Positions 1-12,003 of a stretch of DNA of 64,000 nucleotides are shown here, piece after piece. A program made the translations under genes and the position numbers. The stretch spans positions 1-64,000 of the forward strand of contig MSJI02000624.1 of the NCBI GenBank assembly GCA_001931905.2. The letters are read 5' to 3'. Every line of letters begins with the position of its first letter. Position 1 is the stretch's first letter. Source of the stretch: Cladosporium sp. IMV 00045. Taxonomy: Eukaryota > Ascomycota > Dothideomycetes > Cladosporiales > Cladosporiaceae. The notes under the pieces were generated by a model. The model made no database searches. It was not told the origin of the DNA and worked only from the letters and a program-made list of their open reading frames with translations.

Positions 1-59
1 AAAAAAAAAAAAAAAAGCACAAACAACAAAATCACCAAGCTTTAAACCACCCAAACCAC

Positions 60-713
60 TCAAGCCGTCTTCGCCGGCCTGACCATAAGCGTGTGAGGCA
101 CATTCTCCGCCCTGCCAAAGTCCCTTGCATCAAAAGCCATCACCCCCTTCTCCTCAAACCCATACTTCGCATACAAGCCCTTTCCCTTCGGACTACTCTC
201 CAAATACGCCGGCACGCCCAAATGATCCGCCCTCTCCAGTCCCTTCTGCAACTGCATGGCGCCCAAACCCCTCCTCTGATGCTCCGGATCCACCACCAAG
301 ATCGACAGCAGCATGTACGGATCGCCGCCGAACCTCTCCCTCCTGCCCTGCGCCAACTCACCAAAGAAGGCTTTCATAGCGTCAACATTTGCGCCTTCGC
401 TGAAAAGTTCCTTGCGGCCTTCGGCGTCCTCCGCGTCCAATTCTGCCTGGCTGCGCTGGCGCGGGTAGATTTGCCACTTGGCGGTGGAGACGATTTGGTC
501 GAGGTCCGTGTCGACGGCTTTGATGAACATGAAAGTCTCGTCGGTCGCTTTGTGCATGGAGGCCAGCGTGTCTTTTTTCAGCTGCTCGTGGTCTTGCGCC
601 GAGATGCCGTTGGGGTAGAAGACGGACATCAGGTCGGGGCCGAAGGCCGACCACATGATTTTAGCGTGCGCGTCGACATCGTTCTCGGTCATGGGGAGAA
701 GTTGGATGGGCAT
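60..713 (-). CDS. GNAT-family N-acetyltransferase
   Basis: Predicted acetyl-CoA-dependent N-acetyltransferase of 217 aa; the substrate cannot be read from sequence. The GNAT fold is shown by the beta4/alpha3 signature LVVDPEHQRRGLGA, whose QRRGLGA segment is the acetyl-CoA pyrophosphate loop, followed by a C-terminal YAKYGFEEKGV segment typical of the family. The frame is open upstream to 806, but I prefer the ATG at 713 (MPIQLLPMTEND), because the extra residues are Thr/His/Gln-rich and unlike the family. It is a single exon and ends 60 bases from the window edge. Related fungal genes are usually annotated only as GNAT domain proteins. Confidence 0.85.
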   Translation of the reverse strand: MPIQLLPMTENDVDAHAKIMWSAFGPDLMSVFYPNGISAQDHEQLKKDTLASMHKATDETFMFIKAVDTDLDQIVSTAKWQIYPRQRSQAELDAEDAEGRKELFSEGANVDAMKAFFGELAQGRRERFGGDPYMLLSILVVDPEHQRRGLGAMQLQKGLERADHLGVPAYLESSPKGKGLYAKYGFEEKGVMAFDARDFGRAENVPHTLMVRPAKTA

Positions 714-1264
714 TTTGGGCGGTGGTTTATGGGTTGTCAAGTGTGTTTTTGAGGATGCCTGTGTGGCTCGTGTGGTGTAGAATGTCGTGTATTGATTGTG
801 TTGCAAGACGTGTAGAAGATGTGATGCCTGTTGAACCTAAAAGAGTGTTTTAAATAATGGGGACTAAGACCTCTTTCATCCTTTCTGACGAAAAATACAG
901 CCACGTTGTTGCGCACGTATTGCTCTATTTGGACGGCGCTGCGGTGGATGAAGTCGGAATAGCCTCGAGACTCTGGAGGATTCTCAGTCAGCCGGTGCCC
1001 GCGGGCAGCGACCGAACTTGCTTCTATTGGTGAGCATGCCGCCATAAAGCGCACAACAGCCTCGTACGGTAGCTTCGGGTTCGCCGGACTGCACAGAGGT
1101 TCTTTGCTTAACGTGCGTAGTTTGACTTGGCGATACATCTATTTGCTTACCTCACACGTCACAGCAAGCTGAAAACTTCCATGATTGTGACGATGTAATG
1201 CTTGGAACAAAGTTTGGTCTTATACGAGCTCGTATACCTTACACATCATGTTACTTCTCTCAAT
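714..1264. other. intergenic, promoter side of the GNAT gene
   Basis: Contains the upstream region of the leftward GNAT gene and the 3' flank of TRM61. A 133-codon leftward frame at 737-1138 has no recognisable domain and I do not accept it. No RNA gene or repeat seen. Confidence 0.5.
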
Positions 1265-2803
1265 CTAAGCCTTCACCTTCGCCCCAGCAGTAGTCATGTC
1301 GACCGGCCAGTCTTCCGCCACCTTCGATTCATCCTCCTCTCTCCACAACTTGGGCAAAACAGCAAAAGTCAAGTAGCTTGTATGCGTTTTGACCTCCGGC
1401 TCCGTCCTATGCACAAGTCTGCCTTCCTTGAAAAGTTTCCTGTTCTCGACCTCCTTCCTGATCTCCGCCAGGCGCTCTGCCTTTGACTGCACCCTACCGC
1501 TGCTGGTACCCGCCTTGCCCGCGTGGAACTCGTTCAACTTCGCGTCCACCTCCCTAAGACGGCTGAGTGACTCTTCCACTGTGGCCGGGTTGGCATTGAC
1601 GCCGCGCAGGCCTTCTTCTTTGAGGCCGACGCGTTCGCGTCGAACGTCCAGTCGTCGGTTTTGCACTTCGACCATTTGAATCTCGGTCCAGCCTGCTTTG
1701 CGCATGGCTGAGACCGTGGCGGTGACTTGCTCAATGCAAGGCGAGAAGGCGCAGAGGTTGATTGCTGAGTCTGGGTCGAGTGGCGTGTTGGGCTCTTCCC
1801 GCGTAAGGTGCTTCAAAGCGAGCCAGGGCGCGGGGAGGTCGAGGAAAATTGCGTTGGCTTTGGGTGAGACGGCGTTGGGGAGGAGGAAGCCTTCGTTATA
1901 AACGTCGCGATGATTGACGTGCACCACGTTGGTGAGACCGTGATCAACGAGTTCCTGGCGGAGCGTGTGCACGCGAGGCTCGTGGTATTCGAAGCTGCAA
2001 ACCTTGCCGTTCGTATTGGTGTTTGTTGAGTCGGTCGGGTAGCCGTTGAAGACAGCACGGGCGGCTGCGTGGGTGAAACTACCGCTGCCGGCACCTGCCT
2101 CTAGAATGGTGTTGCCAGGCTTTACCTGCATCCTTTGCAAGATATATGAGTAGTCTGGCGTGTAAACAACTTGAGTTCGGTGGTCCAGAGAGTAGGTCCA
2201 AGATTCGGGCGTAGGGGGCAACAGATGCATGAAGCCAGATCCAGCCTGAACGGCAACCTTGTGAGGAGGCTGAGTGGTTGGCTCGGGGGTGGATTCCACC
2301 TTCTTTGTTGGTGGAGTCTCGGCGGCGGATTCGATATCGTTTGTTGATGAAGGCTCGGGGGCTGACTTCGTCTTCTTTGTTGGTGGTGCAGTGGATTCGG
2401 TGAACGCATCGTCTGCTTTACGCTTCTTCGACTCATCGACGGTCCCATCCAGTGATTGCTCCAGAGCGGCTTCTGGTGCCGGTGTGGGAGCAGCATTTTT
2501 TGCTTTTTTCGTCTTGCGTCCTCTGGTGCCTGTATCGACTTTGCTGGCGCGAACCTGGCTGCCCCAGGGGACCCCGATTAAAGTGCTGTGCGGATAGGAT
2601 CCGAAGCGAGTGTTTGTCACCGCTCCCTCTGCGTAACCATCGTCGGCAGTCGTCCGCAAAGTGACGGCAAGAAGGCTGTCACGTTTGATATGCAGGATCG
2701 CCAAGGAGTCGGCCTCGGCCGTAGGTGGCGTGTGAAAGAATGGCGACGTCGCCGGCGCGGCCAAAGGGCGCTTCTGCTCTACAGCACCCTCCATCGCAGA
2801 CAT
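1265..2803 (-). CDS. TRM61: tRNA (adenine-58-N1)-methyltransferase catalytic subunit
   Basis: Catalytic subunit of the nuclear Trm6-Trm61 complex that makes m1A58 in the T-loop of tRNAs. An N-terminal beta-rich region (residues 1-90) contains GSYPHSTLIG and PWGSQV. A low-complexity Lys/Glu/Pro/Thr-rich linker follows at about 90-180. The Rossmann methyltransferase domain begins near HLLPPTPESWTYSLDHRTQ, with SAM motif I ILEAGAGSGSFTHA at about 233-246. The frame is open to 2839, but MSAMEG at 2803 is the better start. At 512 aa it is longer than yeast Trm61, and the linker explains the difference. Single exon, divergent from GDB1 across about 1 kb. Confidence 0.93.
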   Translation of the reverse strand: MSAMEGAVEQKRPLAAPATSPFFHTPPTAEADSLAILHIKRDSLLAVTLRTTADDGYAEGAVTNTRFGSYPHSTLIGVPWGSQVRASKVDTGTRGRKTKKAKNAAPTPAPEAALEQSLDGTVDESKKRKADDAFTESTAPPTKKTKSAPEPSSTNDIESAAETPPTKKVESTPEPTTQPPHKVAVQAGSGFMHLLPPTPESWTYSLDHRTQVVYTPDYSYILQRMQVKPGNTILEAGAGSGSFTHAAARAVFNGYPTDSTNTNTNGKVCSFEYHEPRVHTLRQELVDHGLTNVVHVNHRDVYNEGFLLPNAVSPKANAIFLDLPAPWLALKHLTREEPNTPLDPDSAINLCAFSPCIEQVTATVSAMRKAGWTEIQMVEVQNRRLDVRRERVGLKEEGLRGVNANPATVEESLSRLREVDAKLNEFHAGKAGTSSGRVQSKAERLAEIRKEVENRKLFKEGRLVHRTEPEVKTHTSYLTFAVLPKLWREEDESKVAEDWPVDMTTAGAKVKA

Positions 2804-3851
2804 TTTCGTGGTCTTGGTGATAGTCTGAATTTCCCACACTACTGTGACTGCAGGTATCCGCTTCTGGATCGCGTTCTGATGTTGCCCATCGCTCGATGTC
2901 GAAGCGGGATTTTTCTTTATCGATACGCACGGCCCGCTTCACATGGTTGAGCCGCGACTGTCTTGGAGTGACGAGGAGGGACACGCTCAACCAATGTTTC
3001 CGGTCTTCGATTCACTTGCCATCGTACCTGAACTACAGCACATGGATGTATGAAACATCTGACAGCACTACTGCAGAAAGCACGTGTCACTGACATACAT
3101 CCAATACCACTGTCGACATGGATTAAAGCAAGATCACGACACATCAATCATCACCGACAGCTCGGCGTGACGTAGGCGGCTCATATATGTGAGGTCCCCA
3201 CGGGCACAGAGTTGGAGATGGCTGGTCTTAGCGCCATTCGTCTACCTCAACTAAACCATGGTCCAATGCATAACGAGGGCGAGACGCTCGGAGAGAGTGG
3301 GGGAGTCGCATGCAAGAGAGGTACTTCTGGTGGAGGCCACTCTCTAGGTACCTTAGCTCGTGCTGCTATCCATACGGCACATCTCCTCTTTCGCATACGC
3401 GGGTAAGATTCGAGCTTGATGCCGCCACGCGTGGTACCTGCGCCGATCACTCTCATTATTTCCTCCTCCGCCGCCTTCCACTGCCTCTTTTCCTCTTCTT
3501 GCTCTCTGTATACCACTATCTTACCTCGTTCCTCCTGCCAGTGAGCCTCATACCACAAGAGGGAAGCAGCAGCGGCGAGCCCTTGCCCCAAACAACCACG
3601 TCCCGCCTGCTTGCCTTCGCCTCGGCTCCCTCGACACCGTCTCATCTTACATTTCCTGGCTCGAAACTCATCTTGACCATACTCATCATCTCTCAGTCTC
3701 CCGCCTGTAGGACCAGTGCCGGCATTGCTACTGGTCTATCTTTCATTGCAGCTTGTCTCGTTCAGCGAATACAGCATCACCCCGCTTCCTACCATCTATC
3801 TTTCCCCACCTCTGAAACACTTTTATCTACCCACTTGTTCACTCAATAGCC
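2804..3851. promoter_or_regulatory. divergent intergenic region TRM61 / GDB1
   Basis: About 1 kb between two divergently transcribed genes, so it should hold both promoters. The 400 bases before GDB1 are strongly pyrimidine-rich (for example around 3460-3530 and 3780-3845), as is common for leader regions of highly expressed fungal genes. Short frames here have no domain resemblance. No specific binding site can be assigned. Confidence 0.5.
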
Positions 3852-6800
3852 ATGGCACCCGCTCAGATCAACAACCGCACCATCTACCTGTTGCAGCTTC
3901 GCGACGATGGCTCCCCGAACCTCCCGGGCGATCGCCCGTACATGTACCTTCCCGAGGTCACCAGTCCCAATTACTGCATTCGCTTCGAGATCGAGGGAAC
4001 AAGCTCCATTTGCCGTGAGGGAAGCCTCTGGGTGAACCTTCCAGCAAAGGGTGAGAAGTTCGACCGCAAGAGCTTCAGGGAATACAAGTGAGTTGCCAGA
4101 AGCTGTTGGTCCAAGTCTAACGTCCTAGTGCTGACAATCCATGTAGACTGAAGCCGAACTTCAACGACATTATCAACATCGACGTGCCCGTATGCCAGGC
4201 TGGTGCTTTCGAGTTCTACATCACCTACACTCCGCTCCCCAAGTTCACCACTGCTCCCATCGACAAGCCAGAGCCTACAAGCACGAAGAAATACTACATT
4301 GATGTCGCTCCTCGCCTGCAGCTTGGAAAGGCCAAGCTGCCTCTGGACGCAATTTCCGTCATCTCATGCTTGTCCAAATTCATGGGCAAGTACCCGGAGG
4401 ACTGGGACCGCCATCTGCACGGTATCAGCGAGCGAGGATACAACATGGTACACTTCACCCCGCTTATGATTCGCGGTGACAGCAACTCGCCATACTCCCT
4501 TTACGATCAGCTTGCTTTTGACCCGGTCTACTTTCCTCGAGGCGAAGCGGACGTGACCGACTTGACAACCAAGATGGACCAGGAGTACAGCCTCAAGACG
4601 ATGACCGACGTGGTCTGGAATCACACGGCAAACAACAGCAAGTGGCTGGAGCACCATCCAGACGCTGGATACAACCTCAAGACCGCTCCCCATCTGATTC
4701 CGGCTTACGAGCTTGATACTGAAATGCTCAAGTACTCCGCCTCATTGGCCTCCAGAGGCTTGCCCACCCGTCTGAACAACGAAGGTGACCTGCAGAGGAT
4801 TGTAGACGACATGGAGACCAATGTCATTGGAGCATTGAAGTTCTGGGAGTACTACATTGCCGAGGTGGACAAAGATGCGAAGGCCGCTACGGAGGCTTGG
4901 AAGAAGCACGATCTCGATACCCAGTTGTCCATTCCTGAAGACATCTCCACTTGGACACTCAAGCAAAAAGCAGACTGGCTGGTAGCCAACGCTTTCACCG
5001 GCACCGATCGCATGGGAGAGCGTTTCAGACGCAAGCTCATTCCATCTCGTGGCGCCGCTCTTTTGCAAAAGCTCTTCGGCAACTACAACTCTCAAGCTTA
5101 CGACACGAGTGATGAGCGCAGTGCTTATGGTACCATGCACCGCTTCCTCAATGAGGTCAATCTCTACTGGTACCGCGAGTGCAATGCAGACATTGCTGCT
5201 ATCAAAGAGCAGGTATTCGGCCGCGCCAAGTACATGCGTCTGGATGAGCACGGTCCGAAGACTGGCGACATTACTTTGGAGAACCCTTTGATCGAGTCGT
5301 ACTTCACCCGTCTGCCCAAGAACGAAATCACTGCGCAGCACGATCCCAACTCGCTTGCTTTGGCCAACAACGGCTGGGTCTGGGCTGCGGATGTGATGAA
5401 AGACAACGCTGGCCCTCGCTCCAAGGTGTACCTTCGCCGTGAGCTCATAGTCTGGGGTGACTGTGTGAAGCTTCGCTACGGCTCTGGACCAGAAGACTCG
5501 CCATACCTCTGGGAGCACATGACCAAATACACCCAGCTGATGGCGAAGCACTTCAATGCGTTCCGCATCGACAACTGCCACTCGACTCCGTCGCACGTCG
5601 CCGAGCACATGTTGGACTCTGCCCGCCTGGTCCGCCATGATCTGGTGGTAGCTGCAGAGCTTTTCTCCGGCAACGAAGACATTGACTTCCTCTACTGCCA
5701 AAAGCTTGGTATTTCATTCCTCATCCGCGAGGCCATGCAGGTCTGGTCCACTGCCGAGATGTCTCGTCTTGTTCACATCAACTGCGGACGTCCAGTTGGC
5801 AGCTTGGAGATTGACGATATCTCTGGCATGGACGGGCCTTCCGCCAATGGCGCGCTTGCTGAAGGCGAAACTCCGGCTGGCAGGGAGATTGTCCACAAGA
5901 TAACGCCCTCCAAGATCCACGCCTTGTTGATGGACTGCACCCACGACAACGAGACGCCTATCCAGCGACGCGATGGACGTGACACGCTGACCAGCTCTGC
6001 TCTTGTTGCCATGTGTGCTTCGGCTTCAGGTTCAGTTTTCGGAATGGACGAGTGCTACCCGTCCCTGATCGACCTGGTTCATGAGACCAGGCTGTACACC
6101 AGTCCGTACAGCAACTTGAAGCCTGGCGAGAGCATGCGTATTGGCGCCGGAGAAGGTGCAGGCGGGATCAAGAAGTTGATGAATCAGCTTCACCAAATCA
6201 TGGGCATGGATGGCTACAATGAATGCCACGTTCACCACGATGGCGAATACATCACTGTTCACCGCCTCCACCCCAAGTCTCGCAAGGGCTACTACCTGAT
6301 CGCTCACACTGCTTTCCCTGGCTACGGCAACGGCAATGCCGGCTTCCAACCACAGACTCTTACTGGGACGAAGGCAAAACTTCTCGGCGCGTGGAGTCTG
6401 GAATGCGACCAAAGCCCCGAGGCCAAGGACGCTGCTCTCAATGACAAGGTTCTTCGCGGCGTGCCGTCCCACACCAAGGACATTCGTAGTGTGGTTGTCG
6501 ACAGCAGTGGTGACGATAGCGTCGTCCGCATTCCCGGTCACTTCCCTCCTGGCTCCATGGCTGTCTTCGAGACTTGGATTCCCGCTGCCGAGCACAGTGA
6601 GGGCTTGGACAAGTATGTTACATCTGGAGCTCGGGATGCCTTCAAAGACGTTGGGCTTACTGATCTCAACGCCATCATGTATCGCGCTGATGCGGAGGAG
6701 CGTGCTGCCTCTGGCGGCGCTGATGGTGTCTACAACATCCCGGGATATGGGCCACTGGTATACTGCGGGCTCCAGGGCTGGTGGTCGGTGTTGCACGATG

Positions 6801-8622
6801 TTATTGCAAAGAACGACCTCGGCCACCCGATCTGCGAGCACCTTCGCAACGGTCAATGGGCTCTTGACTACATTGTCAATCGCCTTGACAAGCACGCAGA
6901 AGATCCGCTGTACACCAACCTCAAGGGCCCTGCCGATTGGCTCCGCTCCCGTTTCGCAGCTATTCGCAAGCTTCCCAGTTTCTTGATCCCACGCTACGCC
7001 GCCCTTGTCATCCGTACCGCATACAAGGCTGGCTTCGAGCGTGGCATCGAAATGATGAACGACAATGTCAAGAATGGACAGCGCTTCCTGAAGTCATTGG
7101 CCATGGTTTCCTACCAGGTCCAGGGCTATATGCCGAACGCATCGTTATGGCCGGACAAGCTGGTACCCTCCCTTGCTGCTGGTCTTCCTCACTTCGCTCA
7201 AGACTGGGCTCGTTGCTGGGGCCGTGACATCATGATCGCCATGCGCGGTCTGTTGCTCTGTACTGGCCGCTTCGCGGATGCTCGTGAGCACCTCATGTGC
7301 TTCGCCTCTGTTGTCAAGCATGGCATGATCCCCAACCTCCTCGGAGCGAGCAAGTTGCCTCGATACAACAGTAGGGACTCCGTCTGGTTCTTTTTGCAGA
7401 ACATTCAGGACTACGTTACGCTGGTCCCGAACGGCGAAGCCATCCTGAAAGAGAGCGTCAAGCGTCGTTTCTTGCCTTACAACGATGAATGGTTCCCTTG
7501 GGATGACCCTCGCGCCTACTCGAAGGAAAGCACCATCGAGGACGTCATTCAGGAGTGCCTTCAGCGCCACGCCTCGGGAATGCACTTCCGTGAATACAAC
7601 GCAGGCCCGAACCTCGACAGCCAGATGTTGGATGAAGGTTTCAACATTGACATCGACGTGGACTGGAAGACCGGTCTCATCTTCGGTGGCAACGAGTGGA
7701 ACTGCGGCACCTGGATGGACAAGATGGGCGAATCCACCAAGGCCGGCAACAAGGGTCACCCAGGTACCAGCCGTGATGGTGCTCCAGTGGAGATAACCGG
7801 TCTGCTGTACAGCACCTTGAGGTGGGTTGCCAAGCTGAAGACAGACGGCCATTTCAAGTACGACGGAGTTACCACGAGCCAAGGCGAACTCATCACGTAC
7901 GCTGCTTGGGCACAGAAGATCCAAGACAACTTCGAGCACTGTTACTACATTCCTGCCAGCGATGCCGACTTCCCCAAATACGACGTCAACCCAAAGATCG
8001 TCAACCGTCGTGGCATTTACAAGGACGTGTACCGCGGCAAGAAGGAGTACAGGGATTACCAGCTTCGCCCCAACTTCCCCATCGCCATGACCGTCGCACC
8101 AGACCTCTTCGACCCCAAGCATGCTCTCGGTGCGTTGGAGCTCGTTGACAAACATCTCGCTGGCCCTCGCGGCATGGCCACTCTCGATCCCAGTGACCAC
8201 GAGTACCACCCCAACTACATCAACAGCGACGACAGCGACAACTACCAGACTGCCAAGGGCCGCAACTACCACTCTGGACCTGAGTGGGAGTGGCCCAGAG
8301 GCTTCTTCCTCCGCGCTCTGCTCAAGTTCGACCTCTTGCGTCGCAAGACTCACGAGGAGCGCGTTGAGGCCTTCCAGCAGGTCACGCAGAGACTGCACGG
8401 TTGCATGCAGGAGATCAAGGAGAGCCCTTGGGCTGGCTTGACGGAGCTGACCAACTACAACGGGTCTTTCTGTGCCGATTCGGTAAGTGAAATGAACGAA
8501 ACTCGTTGATGTGACGAATAGATGCTAACGATCGATGATAGTGCCCAACGCAAGCGTGGTCAGCAGGGTGCATAGTTGACCTCTACGACGATGCGAGCAA
8601 GTACAGCATTGACACTATCTAA
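3852..8622 (+). CDS. GDB1: glycogen debranching enzyme (4-alpha-glucanotransferase / amylo-1,6-glucosidase)
   Basis: Bifunctional cytosolic enzyme that moves maltotriosyl units and then hydrolyses the alpha-1,6 branch in glycogen. Three exons fit cleanly: 3852-4087, 4147-8482 and 8542-8622, with donors GTGAGT and GTAAGT and acceptors TAG, giving 1550 aa, close to the usual fungal length. The N-terminal half is a GH13-like transferase: FRIDNCHST carries the nucleophile Asp (about residue 554), VVAELF the acid/base Glu (about 583), and CTHDNETP the third Asp (about 679). The C-terminal half has the glucosidase signatures WGRDIMIAMRG and GNEWNCGTWMDKMGES. The last exon encodes only 26 residues ending in SIDTI. 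The start context CCATGG is strong. Confidence 0.97.
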
Positions 8623-9505
8623 ACTCGCGACTGATTTCTCTTTGCTATTCGCGAGCAATGAGAAGAACCTGAGACGAAGCCACGATGTCTTTACGAGCAT
8701 GTTGACGATACCTGAAAGGGCGGCCTAGGAGAGACGAGGTGTAATGTGAATAGGTTGATAGTATGGGATAGTGAAGGGCGGGACCACCTATATGACCTAA
8801 GTAAATTACCTGTGAGTAACGCATTGCAACATGAAGAATTCACCCTTCATTTTCTCATGTTCTGTCTTCGATTGCGTCTCGCAGACTTCACTTCACTTCA
8901 TCCAAGAGGTTCGGCAAATCCCGCTCCCGGAACGCACTGCTCCTTCCCTTTCTTTCTTAAACATCTGCACTTGCTTTTCTCTCTCGTCACTTGCAATTCC
9001 AAAACACGACCAGATGCAACAACCATCACCAACGTGATCAGCAGTACATGCTGCACGCACCTCATCCATCGGCCTCTCTATCCACCGCAACCCCGCACTT
9101 CACTTACCGAAGCCTCGCTTGGCGCCTGTCATAAGGCTTCTTCGCCTGCGAGCAATCCTTGGTGAGCTTATCCCCCTCGACGAATAGCTTGACTTGCGAC
9201 TGGAGATCTTTCGCGGATCCATCCAATTGCCATCATTGAATGTCAGACAACGTGCCGCGCTCGTGCCTCGATTGGCTCGCTCTTCACGGCCATGCCGCTT
9301 GCCGTAGAAGGCAGCTCATGAGCGATGACGATCAGACATGCTTGCATATATGCAATGCGGCGGCCGTTTGCTTCGACCGCTGTTGGCAAATACAAAGAGG
9401 TCGGGTTTGTTTTTGTTCCGAAGACTGACAGGCTTCCTTCTTAGCTCATCTGCTGTAGCCGAAATTTGACCATTCAATCGACTCGAACGTCAGCAAGCGG
9501 CCAAC
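8623..9505. other. intergenic between GDB1 and the MFS permease
   Basis: Holds the GDB1 3' region and the MFS promoter. Frames at 8746-9165 and 9240-9428 translate to low-complexity Ser/Thr/Pro/His-rich strings with no domain and no splice support. Pyrimidine-rich stretches occur around 8930-9000. No RNA gene seen. Confidence 0.5.
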
Positions 9506-11432
9506 ATGGACAAACACGAAAGTGACAGCGAGCACCGTAGCCCTTCCGTTGATGCGGAGAAGGCTCAGCATGCTAAACATGCAGAGCATGGAGATGGACT
9601 CGAGCGCTTCCCAGACCCGGATGCTGGGAAGAGCGAGGAAGAAAAGGCGGCGATTGTAAGCCACCCACCGGTCTCACCCAAACCCATCACGACACAGCTA
9701 ACCACAGGAAAAATCAGGACAAGAAACTCGTCCGCCGCCTCGACATCAAAATCATCCCCTGGCTGACCCTCCTCTACCTCGTCTCCTTCCTCGACAGGAC
9801 CAACATCGGCAACGCCAAAGTCGACGGCCTCATCGACGACCTCAACATGACCGGCGGCGAGTACAACGCCGCTCTCTCGCTTTTCTTCGTCTCTTACGCT
9901 GGTTTCGAACCCCTCACCAACATCCTGCTCAAGCGCTTGAAGCCTTCGGTCTTCATTCCTGCCATTATGGTGCTTTGGGGCATCGTCATGACGACGATGG
10001 GCTTGGTGCACAATGCGGCTGGCTTGATGGCTGCGAGGTTTTTCTTGGGGGTTGCTGAGGCAGGACTGTTTCCTGGTGTGGCTTATTACTTGAGTTGTGG
10101 TAAGATCGCTTGAAATCACTGGTGGCATTGTGAACGCTTGCTGACTGTGTTGTAGTACGTCTACGACCTCCCGATGGTCGCTACAAGCACATAGAACGGT
10201 GTTTTGGTGCATACGGTTCCAAGGATCTACAGATTGCTAACATTCTTCCAATAGTGGTATAAGAGAAGTGAGTTTGGCATTAGATCTGCCGTCTTCTTCT
10301 CTGCTGCGGCTCTCGCGGGCAGCTTTGGTGGCTTGTTGGCAGCTGCTATTGCGCAAATGAGGGGCGTGGGTGGCAAACCAGGTTGGGCTTGGATCTTCAT
10401 TCTAGTAATGACCTACATCCTTCTCTCGGAACTGAAAGGCACAGTCGACTGACAATCCTACAGGAGGGCCTCGCCACCGTTCTCATTGGTATCGCCAGCT
10501 ACTGGCTCGTCCACGACTTTCCAGATGACGCCAAGTTCCTCTCCGACGACGATCGCATGCGAGTACTGCGCCGCTTGAAGGCAGACGGTCAGGCTTCTGC
10601 TGAGCACGAAGATTTCAAGATGTCGTACTTCTGGTCTTCGGTGAAGGACTGGAAGACCTGGGCATTCGCTGTGGTTTACATGGGCTGTGATGGATCGCTC
10701 TACGCTTTTTCGCTCTTCTTGCCAACGATTATCAAGGAGCTCGGTTATTCCAGTACAAGGGCCAATCTTCTCTCAGTTCCGCCATACGCAGGTGAGCGTC
10801 TATGCTAATCACAGCAATGCGGTATTTTCACTGACATCTTTGATCTCACAGCGGCCGCCATCTTGACCATCTTCATTGGCTGGTATGCCGATCGTACAAG
10901 ATTCCGCGGCTGGAGCAACATCGGCGTCTCTCTCCTAGGCATCGCCGGTTTTGCCATGCTCTTGGGTGCCCCAGAGAATGCTCCCGGCGTCAAGTACGCA
11001 GGCACTTTCCTCGGCGCTCTCGGTATCTACCCCTGCATTGCCAACACGATATCCTGGTGTGCCAACAACACCGAGGGCGTGTACAAGCGCGGTGTCACTC
11101 TGGGCTTCGTGATCGGATGGGGCAATTTGAACGGCGTCGTGGCGAGCAACATCTACCGCACGCAGGATGCTCCGGGATACAAGCTCGGCCATGGAGTCGT
11201 GCTGGCTTACTTGACGCTCTTCCTGCTTGGTGGTAGTGTTGCTACCCACTTCGCTTTGCAGGCGGAGAATCGCAAGAGGAGAGCTGGAAAGAGAGATGTC
11301 TGGGTTGAGGGCAAGAGCGATTCGGAGATCGACTTGCTGGGCGATAAGAGGTAGGTGTTCATGCGCGTGACGTGCTCATCCCATTGCTGGTTGCTAATAT
11401 GTTGCAGACCTGACTTCATCTACACGCTCTAA
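9506..11432 (+). CDS. MFS permease, Dal5/anion:cation symporter type
   Basis: Plasma-membrane transporter of the major facilitator superfamily, closest in style to fungal allantoate/nicotinate/pantothenate permeases. Exons: 9506-9655, 9718-10099, 10255-10404, 10464-10791, 10852-11350, 11408-11432. Family signatures in order are LYLVSFLDRTNIGNAK, ARFFLGVAEAGLFPGVAYYLS, WYKRSEFGIRSA and GWAWIFILEG, with the C-terminal tail PDFIYTL, about 510 aa in all. The intron between YYLSC and WYKR does not keep frame: the donor at 10100 leaves phase 1, while the downstream exon must start in phase 0 because an in-frame TAG lies directly before it. An 11-base exon at 10188-10198 would restore frame but is speculative. 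Either that splicing, a one-base error or a disabling mutation applies. Substrate unknown. Confidence 0.8.
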
Positions 11433-12003
11433 GCATTCTGCTGATGAGACTCCTTTGGTGGAATCACATCAGTGGTTGAATACCTTCTTTAGATTCAAGA
11501 TTGGCTTCTGCCACGCCTGATCAACCTTCCAGAGCTGTGATCGATTGTAACAATAAGACAAAGAAATTCGAGCCCACATTTGAACTTGGTTTCCTCGGAT
11601 TCATTCAAGCTTTCCGATTCAGGACAGCATTTTACCCTGCTTCCCATGTTCAGTTGGCTTTGACTTAATGTAATAATAGGCCAGACACGATTTGCACTTG
11701 AACATGGTTTCATCGGACAATTTCCTCGTAGCTGCGCCACATGCTCTCTGATAGAAGCTATCGCGATCCCTTTGCTGGAATCTAAGACGACAGAACAAAG
11801 AAACAGAGGCCTAGTCGACCAGTCGTGTCCAATGGCATTGTGTTACTGTTCACTTTGAGACATCTTTACAAGCTGACTCGACCCATCTAATTTGCATTCT
11901 TCCATATTCCCACGCCATTACATCCACCGCATTTTGTTAATGCGCCACAACATCACACCCACCGCACACACCAAACACCACACATCAACACTCACGCTAC
12001 AAC
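11433..12003. other. intergenic, upstream of the HELAH gene
   Basis: Contains the 3' flank of the MFS gene and the promoter of the next gene, with an AC-rich stretch at about 11940-12000 directly before its ATG. An 81-codon leftward frame at 11495-11740 has no domain. Nothing else seen. Confidence 0.5.

Noticed and set aside
93..752. 219-codon rightward frame opposite the GNAT gene
   Set aside because: The leftward frame has the acetyl-CoA-binding signature; the rightward one has none.
737..1138. 133-codon leftward frame upstream of the GNAT gene
   Set aside because: No domain, overlaps the expected promoter and leader of the GNAT gene.
7145..8398. 417-codon frame antisense to GDB1, and a similar one at 4742-5701
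   Set aside because: Complement of conserved debranching-enzyme motifs; no independent domain or promoter evidence.
8746..9165. 139-codon frame after GDB1
   Set aside because: Composition follows the pyrimidine-rich flank; no motif and no splice partner.
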